Below are positions 7,898 to 19,504 of a DNA stretch of 43,407 nucleotides, piece after piece. The stretch comes from Tetragenococcus halophilus subsp. flandriensis (GTDB taxonomy: Bacteria; Bacillota; Bacilli; Lactobacillales; Enterococcaceae): positions 1 to 43,407 of the forward strand of contig NZ_BSUG01000001.1 in assembly GCF_030161475.1 (NCBI RefSeq), written 5' to 3'. Position numbers and translations under genes: made by a program. How positions within the stretch are numbered: the first letter of the stretch is position 1; every line of letters begins with the position of its first letter. The notes under the pieces were generated by a model. It saw nothing but the letters and a program-made list of their open reading frames with translations. It was not told the origin of the DNA and ran no database searches.

Positions 7898-9232
7898 ATG
7901 CCATCTCTAGAAACAATATGGAAAGAACTTCAAGATAGTTATAGAAAAGAGATGAATCCAGTGAGTTATAATACCTGGATTGAACCTGCAAAACCTATTT
8001 CATATTACGATAACCAACTAATTATCGAAGTTCCCACAACAGTTCAGAAAAATTATTGGGAAAAAAATTTAGCAGGAAAAATTCTTGAAACTTTCTTTAT
8101 GATGAGCGGAGAAGAAATTCTTCCTACTTTTGTAACGCCAGATGAAGCCCAGCGTTATAAGCAAAAAGAAGCAGAACCTGAAGAAGAGACACCCAAAGTT
8201 CCTGAACATAAAACAATGCTCAATTCAAAATATACTTTTGATACCTTTGTTATTGGTAAAGGTAACCAGATGGCCCATGCTGCTGCTTTAGTTGTTGCTG
8301 AAGAGCCAGCTTCTATCTATAATCCTCTGTTTTTCTACGGAGGTGTTGGTTTAGGAAAGACCCATTTGATGCAGGCGATTGGTCATCAAATGCTTGTGAC
8401 TCACCCTAATGCCAAGATTAAATATGTTTCCAGTGAAAATTTCACTAATGACTTTATTAGCTCTATTCAAAATAATAAAATGGAAGAATTTCGGAATGAA
8501 TATCGCACAATGGATTTATTACTTGTTGATGATATTCAATTTTTAGTCAATAAAGAAGGTACACAAGAAGAATTTTTTAATACATTTGAAGAGTTATATC
8601 GAAATAATAAACAGATCGTATTGACCAGTGACCGTTTACCTAATGAAATCCCTACATTGCCACAGCGACTTGTCTCGCGCTTTGCTTGGGGTTTATCAGT
8701 AGATATTACCCCACCAGATTTAGAAACCAGAACTGCTATCTTACGTAAAAAAGCAGAGGCCGAAAATTTAGAAATTCCAGACGATACTTTAAGTTATATC
8801 GCTGGTCAAATTGATTCCAACATTCGAGAATTAGAAGGAGCTTTAGTACGAGTCCAAGCTTATGCTGCCATACAAAGTTCTGATATTACTACTAGTTTAG
8901 CAGCAGAAGCTTTAAAAGCGCTCAAAGTTGGAACAAATCTGAGTCAACTTACTGTTGAACAAGTACAAGAAGAAGTTGCCGATTATTACCATTTGAATGT
9001 TAGTGATTTAACGGGCAAAAAACGTACGAAAAGTATTGTTGTCCCTCGTCAAATCGCCATGTATTTATGTAGAGAATTAACAGATTATTCCTTGCCTAAA
9101 ATCGGGGCTGATTTTGGAGGTAAAGATCATACAACTGTTATTCATGCTTATGAAAAAGTACAAAAATTAATGGAAGAAGACGAAAAAGCACAATCAGAAA
9201 TTAAAGAGATAAAAAATCACTTGATGCAATGA
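7898..9232 (+). CDS. dnaA: Chromosomal replication initiator DnaA
   Basis: 444 residues. Domain I is about 1-80 (MPSLETIWKELQDSYRKEMNPVSYNTWI). A short acidic domain II is about 81-105. The AAA+ domain III has Walker A GGVGLGKT at 148-155, Walker B LLLVDDIQF and the arginine-finger region RLVSRFAWGL. Domain IV ends with the DnaA signature IGADFGGKDHTTVIHAYEKV that reads the DnaA box. It starts at an ATG 7 bases after a perfect AGGAGG (7885-7890). It binds both box clusters flanking its own gene and melts DNA near 9338-9376. It is the first gene of the rightward replichore. Confidence 0.99.
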   Translation: MPSLETIWKELQDSYRKEMNPVSYNTWIEPAKPISYYDNQLIIEVPTTVQKNYWEKNLAGKILETFFMMSGEEILPTFVTPDEAQRYKQKEAEPEEETPKVPEHKTMLNSKYTFDTFVIGKGNQMAHAAALVVAEEPASIYNPLFFYGGVGLGKTHLMQAIGHQMLVTHPNAKIKYVSSENFTNDFISSIQNNKMEEFRNEYRTMDLLLVDDIQFLVNKEGTQEEFFNTFEELYRNNKQIVLTSDRLPNEIPTLPQRLVSRFAWGLSVDITPPDLETRTAILRKKAEAENLEIPDDTLSYIAGQIDSNIRELEGALVRVQAYAAIQSSDITTSLAAEALKALKVGTNLSQLTVEQVQEEVADYYHLNVSDLTGKKRTKSIVVPRQIAMYLCRELTDYSLPKIGADFGGKDHTTVIHAYEKVQKLMEEDEKAQSEIKEIKNHLMQ

Positions 9233-9325
9233 TGTGTATAAATGTGGAAAAAGTCAAAAAGATATCCACACCTTTTCCACAGGTGGAAAAGTTTGAAGTT
9301 CCCATATTTTTTATAGTTATCCACA
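9233..9325. other. oriC part 2: DnaA-box cluster between dnaA and dnaN
   Basis: Exact TTATNCACA sites are at 9233-9241 (minus, TTATACACA, starting one base after the dnaA stop) and 9317-9325 (plus, TTATCCACA). One-mismatch sites are at 9243-9251 (minus), 9262-9270 (plus) and 9273-9281 (plus). Together with the 7497-7837 cluster this makes a bipartite origin as in B. subtilis. Confidence 0.85.
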
Positions 9326-9337
9326 ATATTCACTGCT

Positions 9338-9376
9338 CTACTATTACTGCGATTTTTTTATTAATATAATATATAA
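9338..9376 (+). other. DnaA-trio-like unwinding element
   Basis: Twelve bases after the last DnaA box lie the triplets CTA-CTA-TTA-CTG (9338-9349), whose complement reads 3'-GAT-GAT-AAT-GAC-5'. An AT-only stretch of about 25 bases (9352-9376) follows. This matches the box, trio and AT-rich order of the basal unwinding system described for B. subtilis. A good -10 (TATAAT, 9365-9370) for dnaN lies within it. Confidence 0.6.
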
Positions 9377-9390
9377 AGGAGCGTCTATTT

Positions 9391-10521
9391 ATGAAAGTAA
9401 CCTTGAACCGAACCAGCTTTACCCAACAATTACAAACAGTACAACGTGCTATTTCTACAAAAACAACTATGCCTATACTTACAGGAGTAAAAATTGAGTT
9501 AGCTAATAATGGTTTAACCCTAACAGGGAGTAATGCTGATATTTCAATTGAATCTTTTTTAAGTTCTGATGATGAAAAAGCCAAAATGAACATTGAAAGT
9601 ACAGGAAGCATTGTTTTACAAGCACGTTTTTTTAATGAAATTATTCGGCGTTTACCCGAAGATCATGTTACTTTAGAGGTTTTGGATAATAATCAAGTAG
9701 AAATTACTTCTGGAAAAGCAAACTTCTTAGTTAACGGACTAGACTCAGAAAGTTATCCACATTTACCAGCAGTAGATCGACAAAAGGAAATTCAATTACC
9801 TGCTGATATGTTAAATAAATTGATCAATGAGACGGTTTTTTCTGTTTCGCAACATGAAAGTCGTCCTATTTTGACCGGGGTTCATTTTACACTACAAAAT
9901 AATCGTTTATTAGCGGTAGCAACTGATTCACATCGTCTCAGCCAACGCATTATCCCATTAGAAAATGACACAGAGGAATTTGATATTGTTATTCCAGGAA
10001 AAAGTTTGGTTGAATTATCTCGCTCCTTAACTGATGAAGAAGATACAGTTAAAATTAGTATCATGGAAAACCAAGTATTATTTGAAACCGAAACGATGAA
10101 ATTCTATTCACGTCTGCTTGAAGGAAAGTATCCAGATACAGACCGTTTAATTCCATCTTCTTTTAATACTGAAATTGAATTTGATGTTTCTGGCCTTTTA
10201 TCAGCTATTGAACGGGCTTCTTTACTTTCTCATGAAAGTCGTAATAACATTGTTCGCCTGCAAATTACAGAGGATAATGTTGTTTTACATGGAAATTCAC
10301 CAGAAGTCGGTAAAGTAGAAGAAGATTTAAAATATGAAAAAGTTTCTGGTGATCCATTAGAAATTTCTTTCAACCCTGATTATATGAAAGATGCATTACG
10401 TGCTTTTGGAAATACAACAATCCGGATTTGCTTTATTTCAGCTGTTCGACCATTTACCTTGGAACCTACAGAAGGTCAAGGAGATTTCTTACAACTGATC
10501 ACACCGGTACGGACCAATTAA
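9391..10521 (+). CDS. dnaN: DNA polymerase III beta sliding clamp
   Basis: 376 residues with three repeats of the clamp fold. It opens MKVTLNRTSFTQQLQTVQRAIS, has the first-domain NGLDSESYPHLP, the HESRPILTGVHF block at the start of domain 2 and LLSHESRNNIVRL in domain 3. The end FISAVRPFTLEPTEG..FLQLITPVR is the usual hydrophobic partner-binding C-terminus. The clamp tethers polymerase to DNA and recruits repair factors. It has AAAGGAG upstream and its own -10 at 9365-9370 in the origin, and is followed by a terminator, so it is not obligatorily co-transcribed with recF. An exact DnaA box (9753-9761) lies inside the gene where the protein reads SYPHL. Confidence 0.99.
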   Translation: MKVTLNRTSFTQQLQTVQRAISTKTTMPILTGVKIELANNGLTLTGSNADISIESFLSSDDEKAKMNIESTGSIVLQARFFNEIIRRLPEDHVTLEVLDNNQVEITSGKANFLVNGLDSESYPHLPAVDRQKEIQLPADMLNKLINETVFSVSQHESRPILTGVHFTLQNNRLLAVATDSHRLSQRIIPLENDTEEFDIVIPGKSLVELSRSLTDEEDTVKISIMENQVLFETETMKFYSRLLEGKYPDTDRLIPSSFNTEIEFDVSGLLSAIERASLLSHESRNNIVRLQITEDNVVLHGNSPEVGKVEEDLKYEKVSGDPLEISFNPDYMKDALRAFGNTTIRICFISAVRPFTLEPTEGQGDFLQLITPVRTN

Positions 10522-10543
10522 TAAAAATGTACTTTTTAACTTA

Positions 10544-10581
10544 AGAAGGGCTTAGATTAAATTCTAAGCTCTTCTTTTTAT
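10544..10581 (+). terminator. Terminator after dnaN
   Basis: AGAAGGGCTTAG (10544-10555) pairs with CTAAGCTCTTCT (10564-10575), one G-U pair, followed by TTTT. It separates dnaN from the yaaA-recF-gyrBA unit. Confidence 0.8.
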
Positions 10582-10642
10582 TTTAGGTTGAAATTATCTA
10601 AATATGTTAAAACTTCTGAGAAACAAAATTAGAAGGATTTAT

Positions 10643-10671
10643 TTGTTTTATTTGTTAAAAAAGGGTATAAT
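10643..10671 (+). promoter_or_regulatory. Promoter of the yaaA-recF-gyrB-gyrA unit
   Basis: TTGTTT (10643-10648), a 17-base spacer and a perfect TATAAT (10666-10671). The predicted start is near 10678, which rules out translation from an ATG at 10680 unless leaderless and favours the ATG at 10707. Confidence 0.65.
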
Positions 10672-10706
10672 ATAAGTATATGTCGAAAAGAAAATCGAGG
10701 GATAAA

Positions 10707-10946
10707 ATGAAAGAAAAAATCATTTTGAAAACAGAATATATGACGCTTGCTCAATTACTGAAAGAACTCGATGTCATTTCGAGCGGTGGACAAGCAAAAT
10801 GGTATTTACAAGAAAATACTGTTTTTGTTAATGGAGAAATTGAAAATCGCAGAGGAAGAAAACTTTATGCTGGAACAATGATTGAAATACCTGAAATAGG
10901 TACTTTTTTTATGACAGAAAAGGGCACAAAAGATGCGTCTAAATAA
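10707..10946 (+). CDS. yaaA: S4-domain protein YaaA (RlbA)
   Basis: 79 residues from the ATG at 10707. It is a small single S4-like RNA-binding domain with the typical core LAQLLKELDVISSGGQAKWYLQENTVFVNGEIENRRGRKLYAGTMIEI in pieces from residue 12 onward. It is conserved between dnaN and recF in Firmicutes, and proposed roles concern ribosome assembly. A start at 10680 would add nine residues, but it sits on the predicted transcription start and lacks a ribosome-binding site, whereas CGAGGGA at 10696-10702 is well placed for 10707. Its 3' end overlaps recF by 14 bases, suggesting coupled translation. Confidence 0.9.
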   Translation: MKEKIILKTEYMTLAQLLKELDVISSGGQAKWYLQENTVFVNGEIENRRGRKLYAGTMIEIPEIGTFFMTEKGTKDASK

Positions 10947-12054
10947 TCTACATATTAAAAATTTTCGTAATTATGATGAGTTATTGGTAGACTTTCATAA
11001 AAACGTCGTTATTTTTTTAGGTGAAAATGCCCAGGGTAAAACGAATTTGCTAGAAAGTATTTATACGCTAGCTTTAACTCGTAGCCATCGAACTAATAAC
11101 GAACAAGAACTTATTCAGTGGGAAAAAGATCAGGGTTTTATTAAAGGCGATATTCAAAAAAAATATACAAGTGTTCCAATTGAGTTGTTTTTGACTAAAA
11201 AAGGACGGAAAACAAAAGTGAATCATATGGAGCAAAAAAAGCTTTCTAGCTATATTGGTCAATTAAACGTGATCTTATTTGCACCAGAGGATCTTTCTTT
11301 AGTCAAAGGCAGCCCCCAAGTAAGAAGAAAATTTTTAGATATGGAAATTGCTCAGATTGACTCTGTTTATCTTTATGAGTCTACGCAGTATCAAAAAATA
11401 TTAAAACAACGAAATCAATATCTTAAACAACTGGCTGAGCATAAACAAACTGATAAGTTATACTTGGATATTTTATCGGAGCAATTGATTGACCACGGGA
11501 GTAAAGTGCTGTTGGCTCGTCAACAGTTTGTTAAACGTTTGGAATTTTGGGCGAACCAATTGCATCAAAAAATTAGTCAATCAAAGGAAGATTTAACGAT
11601 TGAATATCGTTCGAGTATTCCAAAAGATTACTGGAATGACGAACAAGCAGTTAAAAAAGCTTACACCCAAGAAATCGAAAAAGTAAAAGATAAAGAACGT
11701 TTGCGACAAATTACATTAGTAGGTCCTCACCGGGATGATTTATCTTTTTTAATTAATAAAAAAGATGTGCAAACGTTTGGTTCGCAAGGTCAACAAAGAA
11801 CGGCTGCTTTAAGTGTGAAGTTAGCAGAAATTGATTTGATAAAAGAAGAAACAGGAGAGTATCCGGTTTTGTTACTAGATGATGTGATGAGTGAACTAGA
11901 TGATTCCAGGCAACTACATTTATTAGAAACAATTGAAGGGAAAGTTCAAACTTTCTTAACAACGACAACACTAAAACAAGTAAAAGATAAAATGTCTGTA
12001 GAGCCTGAAATTTTTTATATCAACCAAGGACAATTAGAAGGAGAAGATGTATAA
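10933..12054 (+). CDS. recF: DNA replication and repair protein RecF
   Basis: 373 residues, an SMC/ABC-like ATPase that helps load RecA at gapped DNA. The ATG at 10933 opens MRLNNLHIKNFRNY. Walker A GENAQGKTNLLE lies around residues 30-41, the ABC signature is GSQGQQRTAAL, and Walker B is LLLDDVMSELD. The central segment (KQRNQYLKQLAEHKQTDKLY) is the two-helix arm. It overlaps yaaA by 14 bases and abuts gyrB without a gap, so these genes are co-transcribed and translationally coupled. Confidence 0.98.
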   Translation: MRLNNLHIKNFRNYDELLVDFHKNVVIFLGENAQGKTNLLESIYTLALTRSHRTNNEQELIQWEKDQGFIKGDIQKKYTSVPIELFLTKKGRKTKVNHMEQKKLSSYIGQLNVILFAPEDLSLVKGSPQVRRKFLDMEIAQIDSVYLYESTQYQKILKQRNQYLKQLAEHKQTDKLYLDILSEQLIDHGSKVLLARQQFVKRLEFWANQLHQKISQSKEDLTIEYRSSIPKDYWNDEQAVKKAYTQEIEKVKDKERLRQITLVGPHRDDLSFLINKKDVQTFGSQGQQRTAALSVKLAEIDLIKEETGEYPVLLLDDVMSELDDSRQLHLLETIEGKVQTFLTTTTLKQVKDKMSVEPEIFYINQGQLEGEDV

Positions 12055-14004
<1,950 letters not shown>

Positions 14005-14024
14005 ATCGTAAAGGAGGAAAAATT

Positions 14025-16490
14025 TTGAGAGATCAAGAAAATCATGTTCATGATATTAATTTATCAAGTGAAATGCGCGGATCCTTTATCGATTATGCGA
14101 TGAGTGTTATTGTAGCTAGAGCTTTACCTGATGTTCGTGACGGATTAAAGCCGGTACATCGACGAATTTTATATGGGATGAGCGAATTAGGCGTAACACC
14201 GGATAAACCTCATAAAAAATCGGCTCGTATTGTCGGCGATGTTATGGGGAAATACCATCCCCATGGAGACAGCGCTATTTATGAAGCTATGGTAAGGATG
14301 GCGCAAACTTTTAGTTATCGCTACGTTTTAGTTGATGGGCACGGTAACTTTGGTTCTGTTGACGGAGACGGCGCAGCGGCCATGCGTTATACAGAGGCTC
14401 GTATGAGTCGTTTATCGGTTGAAATGCTGCGTGATCTTAATAAAGATACCGTTGACTTTATTGGAAACTATGACGATACAGAAAAAGAACCCGAGGTATT
14501 ACCTGCCCGTTTCCCTAACTTATTAGTTAACGGCACGACAGGGATTGCTGTTGGTATGGCAACCAATATTCCTCCGCACAACCTAGGTGAAGTCGTTGCA
14601 GCGATCGATCGTTTGATTGAAAATCCAGAAGTAACGACAAATGAATTGATGGAAGTATTACCTGGGCCAGATTTTCCTACAGGCGGTTTAGTTATGGGAA
14701 AATCAGGAATCCGACGTGCTTATGAAACAGGGAAAGGTTCCATCACTGTACGAGGTAAAGTAGAAATTAGCGAAATGGCGAACGGTAAAGAACGTATTCT
14801 GGTTACGGAATTACCTTATATGGTCAATAAAGCTAAATTGATTGAACGAATCTCTGAACTTCATCGAGATAAAAGAATTGAAGGCATCACCGACTTACGG
14901 GATGAGTCTTCACGTGAAGGAATGCGAATTGTCGTTGATGTAAGACGTGATGTGAGTGCTTCGGTTGTTTTAAACAATCTGTATAAAATGACTGCTTTAC
15001 AAACATCTTTTGGTTTTAATATGTTAGCTATTGAAAATGGTGTTCCTAAGATTCTTAACTTAAAACAAATCTTAGAAGATTATTTAGAACATCAGAAAGA
15101 TGTTATTACCCGTCGGACAATTTTTGAAAAACAAAAGGCTGAAGCTCGAGCTCATATTTTAGAAGGTTTACGGGTTGCTTTAGATCATATTGATGAAATT
15201 ATTGCAATTATTCGTGGTTCGGAAACAGATGCTCAGGCTAAAGAAACGATGATGGCGCAATTTAAATTATCTGATCGTCAATCTCAGGCGATTTTGGATA
15301 TGCGTTTACGTCGCTTAACTGGTTTAGAACGAGATAAGATCGAAAATGAATATCAAGATTTATTAAAACAAATCGAAGATCTAACGGATATCTTAGCTAG
15401 ACCCGAACGAGTAATTGAAATTATTCAAACTGAACTACATGAAATCGAACAACGGTTTGGCGATAAACGTCGTACGGAATTGTTGGTTGGTGAAGTTTTA
15501 AGTTTAGAAGACGAAGATCTAATCGAAGAAGAAGAGATCGTCGTTACCTTAACCAATAATGGTTATATTAAACGTGCAGCTAACAGTGAATTTAGAACAC
15601 AAAATCGCGGCGGACGTGGTGTTCAGGGTATGGGAATTCATGATCAGGACTTTGTTACCACCTTGGTATCTTGTTCTACGCATGACAATTTATTGTTTTT
15701 TACTAATGCAGGAAAAGTTTATAAAGCAAAAGGATACGAAGTGCCAGAATATGGACGTACCGCTAAAGGAATCCCTGTCATTAATTTCTTAGGTGTCAAT
15801 TCCAATGAACGGATTCAAACAGTTATTACTTTACCGAATGAATCAGAAGAAAGTAAATATCTTTTCTTTACAACGAAATACGGTGTAGTAAAACGTACTT
15901 CAGTAGAATCCTTTAAAAACATTCGTAGTAATGGTTTAATTGCCATAGGCTTAAAAGAAGACGATGAGCTGGTTAATGTTTTAAGTACCAGTGGAGACGA
16001 CGTAGTAATCATAGGTACTCATAACGGCTACTCAGTCACTTTTAAGGAAGAAGCCGTTCGAGATATGGGACGTACTGCTAGTGGTGTCCGAGGGATTCGT
16101 TTAAGATCAGAAGACTATGTGATCGGCGCTTCTGTCATTAAAGAAAATGACGAGGTCTTGGTCATTACAGAAAAAGGTTACGGTAAACGTACTGCTGAAG
16201 ATCAGTATCCGGTAAAAGGCCGTGGTGGTAAAGGAATAAAAACAGCGAATATTACTGAAAAAAATGGTCCATTGGCTGGTTTAACAACCGTTTCAGGCAA
16301 TGAAGATATTATGCTGATAACCGACAGAGGTGTCATTATTCGCTTCCATGCTGATGATATTTCACAAACGAGCCGGGCAACATTGGGCGTTCGTTTGATG
16401 AAAATGGAGGATGACGCCAAAGTTGTTACTATGACAACAGTAGATGCAGAAGAGTTGGAAAAGGTTGAAGAAGAGTCAACAGAAGAGTAA
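14025..16490 (+). CDS. gyrA: DNA gyrase subunit A
   Basis: 821 residues from a TTG at 14025 behind a strong AAAGGAGG. The breakage-reunion domain has the quinolone-determining region around [22 protein letters not shown]. Ser83 and Glu87 occupy the usual resistance positions, so the allele looks wild type there. The catalytic Tyr122 is in RYTEARMS. The C-terminal beta-pinwheel contains the GyrA box ([11 protein letters not shown]), which distinguishes it from ParC. The tail is acidic ([13 protein letters not shown]). It lies 20 bases after gyrB, in the same transcript, and ends at the terminator 16527-16572. Confidence 0.99.
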   Translation: MRDQENHVHDINLSSEMRGSFIDYAMSVIVARALPDVRDGLKPVHRRILYGMSELGVTPDKPHKKSARIVGDVMGKYHPHGDSAIYEAMVRMAQTFSYRYVLVDGHGNFGSVDGDGAAAMRYTEARMSRLSVEMLRDLNKDTVDFIGNYDDTEKEPEVLPARFPNLLVNGTTGIAVGMATNIPPHNLGEVVAAIDRLIENPEVTTNELMEVLPGPDFPTGGLVMGKSGIRRAYETGKGSITVRGKVEISEMANGKERILVTELPYMVNKAKLIERISELHRDKRIEGITDLRDESSREGMRIVVDVRRDVSASVVLNNLYKMTALQTSFGFNMLAIENGVPKILNLKQILEDYLEHQKDVITRRTIFEKQKAEARAHILEGLRVALDHIDEIIAIIRGSETDAQAKETMMAQFKLSDRQSQAILDMRLRRLTGLERDKIENEYQDLLKQIEDLTDILARPERVIEIIQTELHEIEQRFGDKRRTELLVGEVLSLEDEDLIEEEEIVVTLTNNGYIKRAANSEFRTQNRGGRGVQGMGIHDQDFVTTLVSCSTHDNLLFFTNAGKVYKAKGYEVPEYGRTAKGIPVINFLGVNSNERIQTVITLPNESEESKYLFFTTKYGVVKRTSVESFKNIRSNGLIAIGLKEDDELVNVLSTSGDDVVIIGTHNGYSVTFKEEAVRDMGRTASGVRGIRLRSEDYVIGASVIKENDEVLVITEKGYGKRTAEDQYPVKGRGGKGIKTANITEKNGPLAGLTTVSGNEDIMLITDRGVIIRFHADDISQTSRATLGVRLMKMEDDAKVVTMTTVDAEELEKVEEESTEE

Positions 16491-16526
16491 GTAAGATAAA
16501 AAAATAAATAAAGATAGTTTAGTAGC

Positions 16527-16575
16527 AAAAATCAACAAAAGTACAAAAATAAAAAAGCTTTTGTTGATTTTTTGC
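16527..16575 (+). terminator. Terminator after gyrA
   Basis: AAAAATCAACAAAAG (16527-16541) pairs perfectly with CTTTTGTTGATTTTT (16558-16572), giving a T-rich end. Confidence 0.85.
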
Positions 16576-16622
16576 GTACTTAACTATGTACAACAAATTC
16601 TAAATAATCAAGACGAAATATC

Positions 16623-16651
16623 TTGCGTAACTAGACAAATGCGTGTATAAT
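16623..16651 (+). promoter_or_regulatory. Promoter of rpsF-ssb-rpsR
   Basis: TTGCGT (16623-16628), a 17-base spacer and perfect TATAAT (16646-16651). The roughly 75-base leader before rpsF (about 16658-16734) could hold the S6:S18 autoregulatory hairpin known in Firmicutes. I see partial complementarity of GTCTT (16667 region) and AAGAC (16707 region) but cannot confirm the motif. Confidence 0.65.
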
Positions 16652-16734
16652 TTCACTTCGTGAGTAGTCTTAACGGACAACTCTCTCTGCTCCTAGAAAA
16701 AAGGGGCCAAAGACCATAGGGAGGTGAAAGATCA

Positions 16735-17034
16735 ATGGAAAATACGAAGTATGAAATTTTGTACATTATTCGTCCTGACATTGATGAAGAAGCAAAAACA
16801 GCTTTAGTAGACCGTTTCGATACTATTATTACTGATAATGGTGCTGAAGTGATTGAATCTAAAGACTGGGAAAAACGTCGTTTTGCGTATGAAATGAACG
16901 GATACCGCGAGGGCATCTATCACGTCGTTAACGTTTCTTCTCCATCAACTGCAGATGCGGTCAATGAATTTAACCGTCGTGCAAGAATCAGCAACGATAT
17001 CATTCGTCATATGATTGTGAAAGAAGAAGAATAA
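16735..17034 (+). CDS. rpsF: 30S ribosomal protein S6
   Basis: 99 residues with the S6 ferredoxin-like fold. It opens [21 protein letters not shown], has the central [23 protein letters not shown] segment that faces S18 and 16S rRNA, and ends in the helix ..[21 protein letters not shown]6 joins the 30S platform as a heterodimer with S18, encoded two genes downstream. GGAGGTG precedes the ATG. The stop codon is two bases before a parS-like palindrome (17037-17052). First gene of the rpsF-ssb-rpsR operon. Confidence 0.99.
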   Translation: MENTKYEILYIIRPDIDEEAKTALVDRFDTIITDNGAEVIESKDWEKRRFAYEMNGYREGIYHVVNVSSPSTADAVNEFNRRARISNDIIRHMIVKEEE

Positions 17035-17036
17035 CG

Positions 17037-17052
17037 TGTTTCACATGAAACA
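17037..17052. promoter_or_regulatory. parS-like ParB binding site 1
   Basis: TGTTTCACATGAAACA differs from the parS consensus TGTTTCACGTGAAACA at one base and is itself nearly a perfect palindrome. It lies between rpsF and ssb, about 8 kb right of the origin. Confidence 0.65.
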
Positions 17053-17075
17053 ATAACGATGAGGAGATGGTAATT

Positions 17076-17579
17076 TTGATTAACAACGTTGTACTAGTAG
17101 GAAGATTGACAAAAGACCCTGATTTACGTTACACCTCTAATGGCGTAGCAGTTGCTACTTTTACTTTAGCCGTGAATCGTACATTTACGAATCAAAATGG
17201 TGAAAGAGAAGCGGATTTTATTAACTGTGTCATTTGGAGAAAGGCTGCGGAAAATCTCGCAAATTTAGGACGTAAAGGCGCGTTAATTGGCGCTACTGGA
17301 AGAATTCAGACAAGAAATTACGAAAATCAACAAGGACAACGTGTTTTTGTAACTGAAGTTGTAGCAGAAAATTTCCAATTATTGGAACCTCGCTCTGTCA
17401 GTGAACAACGTCGTTCTGCTGATAATAACTCTGGCGGTGGCAATCAATCGAACTTTGGGAACAGTTATAATCAAACACAAACATCTCAAACTCCTGAAAC
17501 ACCTAATTTTGATCGTGATAACAACGATCCTTTTGGTGGATCATCAATTGATATTTCAGATGATGATTTACCATTCTAA
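17076..17579 (+). CDS. ssb: Single-stranded DNA-binding protein
   Basis: 167 residues from a TTG at 17076 giving the canonical [20 protein letters not shown]. An in-frame ATG at 17067 touches the GAGGAG Shine-Dalgarno (17061-17066) and is therefore unlikely. The OB-fold covers about residues 1-106. A low-complexity Asn/Gln/Ser-rich linker follows (about 110-155), and the acidic tip DISDDDLPF is intact, needed to recruit replication and repair partners. It lies between rpsF and rpsR in the conserved operon. Its size and tail fit the essential SsbA rather than a competence SsbB. Confidence 0.98.
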   Translation: MINNVVLVGRLTKDPDLRYTSNGVAVATFTLAVNRTFTNQNGEREADFINCVIWRKAAENLANLGRKGALIGATGRIQTRNYENQQGQRVFVTEVVAENFQLLEPRSVSEQRRSADNNSGGGNQSNFGNSYNQTQTSQTPETPNFDRDNNDPFGGSSIDISDDDLPF

Positions 17580-17602
17580 TAAATTGATAGGAGGGAAATA
17601 GA

Positions 17603-17842
17603 ATGGCTCAACAAAGAAGAGGCGGACGTAGACGTCGTAAAGTAGACTATCTTGCAGCAAATCACATTGAACATGTAGATTATAAAGATATTGAATTATT
17701 AAAAAGATTTATTTCCGAACGTGGTAAGATTTTACCTCGTCGTGTCACAGGTACTGGTGCAAAAAATCAACGTAAGTTGACAATTGCTATCAAGCGTGCA
17801 CGTATTATGGGCTTGCTACCTTTCGTAAATGATGAAATGTAA
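17603..17842 (+). CDS. rpsR: 30S ribosomal protein S18
   Basis: 79 residues, basic. It opens [20 protein letters not shown], contains the S18 core [43 protein letters not shown] in pieces, and ends in the typical [11 protein letters not shown]. It pairs with S6 on the 30S platform. It lacks the four cysteines of zinc-binding S18 paralogues, so it is the zinc-independent form. AGGAGGG lies upstream. It ends at the terminator 17860-17890. Confidence 0.99.
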   Translation: MAQQRRGGRRRRKVDYLAANHIEHVDYKDIELLKRFISERGKILPRRVTGTGAKNQRKLTIAIKRARIMGLLPFVNDEM

Positions 17843-17859
17843 AAACATAAAAAGTTGAT

Positions 17860-17890
17860 CCGGATGACAATCTTGTCATTCGGTTTTTTT
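17860..17890 (+). terminator. Terminator of the rpsF-ssb-rpsR operon
   Basis: CCGGATGACA (17860-17869) pairs with TGTCATTCGG (17874-17883), followed by seven T. Confidence 0.9.
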
Positions 17891-18042
17891 ATCATCTATC
17901 TTATTTCTGTAAATCGCATAATAAAATAGTTTATGATAAAATGGAAAAGAATGAGAATGTCTAGATAAAAATATTTATTGTAAAAGTTAAGCAATGATTT
18001 AATTTTGTTAGTTGGATTTTGAAATTATAAGGAGCCCTGTCT

Positions 18043-19497
18043 ATGACTGTGATCGGCATTATTTCTTTGGATAATTATGACGATATCATTGATAAAATGG
18101 ATGATAAAAATATTTCTTTATTGAATACATTAGTGACAACAATGATTTCTGACTGGGCGAATGAATATCATATTTTTTACAAACGAGTAAATACGGATCG
18201 CTATTTTTTTGTCGCTAGTATGAATGAATTTGAACAGATTAAAGATAAAAAATTTGATATTTTACAACGACTAAAAGAATCGAATACAAATAGCGAATTC
18301 GTACTAACGATGAGTATGGGAGTAGCATACGGTCATAGCTCGATGGAAAAAATAGGTGAAGTTGCGCAAAACAATTTAGATATGGCCTTAGCACGAGGTG
18401 GCGATCAAGTTGTATTAAAAGATGCTGACTCGCAAGCAAAGCCGCAATTTTTTGGTGGGCAAACAGAAGGCACTATTCGCCGAACACGGACACGTTCGCG
18501 TGCAATGAGCACTTCTTTAAAGAAAATTTTTTCTGAAAACAAAAAGATTTTTATTATGGGACATCGTTATCCAGATATGGATGCCATTGGTAGTGCTTTT
18601 GGTGTAGCTGCTTTAGCGCAGTTTAATCAAAAAGAATGCTATGTGATTATTGAAGAAGATGAAATAACAGAAGATACGCAACGTTGTTTAACAGAAATAA
18701 ATAAACACCCTGAAATAGCTAAGTTGATCATTTCTGGAAAAAAGGCATTAGAGTATATTGACGATGATAGTGTGTTGGTTATGGTGGATTATAATCGACC
18801 GTCGCTTTCTATTTCAAAAGAGGCGTTTGAAGCCTTTGATAAAATTATGATTATTGACCATCATCGACGTGGTGAGGAGTTTCCAGAACATCCTTTACTT
18901 ACTTATGTTGAGCCTGCTTCGTCTTCAGCGAGTGAGTTAGTAGCAGAATTGATCCAATTTCAATCAAATAAACGAAAAAAAGTACCTAAATTTATTGCAG
19001 GTTTATTATTATCAGGGATTTATGTCGATACGAAGAGCTTTTTTACTCGAACAACAGCACAAACTTTTCAAATGGCAAGTTATTTAAAAAGTCATGGCGC
19101 TGATTTGACATTGGTACGCTATTTGTTGAGTTCAGATTTAAATTCCTATCTACAAATGAGTGAACTGGTAGCACGTAGTGAATATATAACCAAAAATATC
19201 GTTGTAGCAGTAGCTTCTGAAAATGAAATTTATGATAATGTCACAGCTTCTAAAGCAGCAGATACTTTACTGTCTATGAATGATATCGAGGCAGCCTTTG
19301 TCATAACAAAACAGTTTGAAAATGAAATTTCTATCAACGCAAGAAGTTCTGGTGGTGTAAATGTTCAACGGATTATGGAAAAATTGGGTGGCGGTGGTCA
19401 CTTCAGTAACGCTGCAACTCAAATTAAAGACCAGTCAATTAAAGAAGTACAAAATAATTTAATTAATGAGTTAAAAAAATTAGATGACAAGGAGTGA
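18043..19497 (+). CDS. gdpP: N-terminally short GdpP-like c-di-AMP phosphodiesterase
   Basis: 484 residues against about 650-660 for usual GdpP. It begins exactly where the degenerate GGDEF domain begins ([21 protein letters not shown]), so the two membrane helices and the PAS domain of normal GdpP are missing. The catalytic half is intact: the DHH domain has [21 protein letters not shown] and DHHRRGEEF, and the DHHA1 domain has [10 protein letters not shown]. It should therefore hydrolyse c-di-AMP to pApA, but in the cytoplasm and without PAS-mediated (haem or ligand) control. The ATG at 18043 has a good AAGGAG, showing the short form is translated as such. No membrane- or PAS-coding remnant is visible in 17891-18042. 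It is in the normal gdpP place between rpsR and rplI. Confidence 0.9.
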   Translation: MTVIGIISLDNYDDIIDKMDDKNISLLNTLVTTMISDWANEYHIFYKRVNTDRYFFVASMNEFEQIKDKKFDILQRLKESNTNSEFVLTMSMGVAYGHSSMEKIGEVAQNNLDMALARGGDQVVLKDADSQAKPQFFGGQTEGTIRRTRTRSRAMSTSLKKIFSENKKIFIMGHRYPDMDAIGSAFGVAALAQFNQKECYVIIEEDEITEDTQRCLTEINKHPEIAKLIISGKKALEYIDDDSVLVMVDYNRPSLSISKEAFEAFDKIMIIDHHRRGEEFPEHPLLTYVEPASSSASELVAELIQFQSNKRKKVPKFIAGLLLSGIYVDTKSFFTRTTAQTFQMASYLKSHGADLTLVRYLLSSDLNSYLQMSELVARSEYITKNIVVAVASENEIYDNVTASKAADTLLSMNDIEAAFVITKQFENEISINARSSGGVNVQRIMEKLGGGGHFSNAATQIKDQSIKEVQNNLINELKKLDDKE

Positions 19498-19504
19498 GAA
19501 AACG

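Noticed and set aside
14901-14925. CACGTG-centred sequence in gyrA as a fourth parS
   Set aside because: Five mismatches to the parS consensus outside the core.
17891-18042. Remnant of the missing gdpP 5' part (short frame ATGGAAAAGAATGAG then stop)
   Set aside because: Only seven codons, no resemblance to membrane or PAS sequence; cannot be called a pseudogene fragment.
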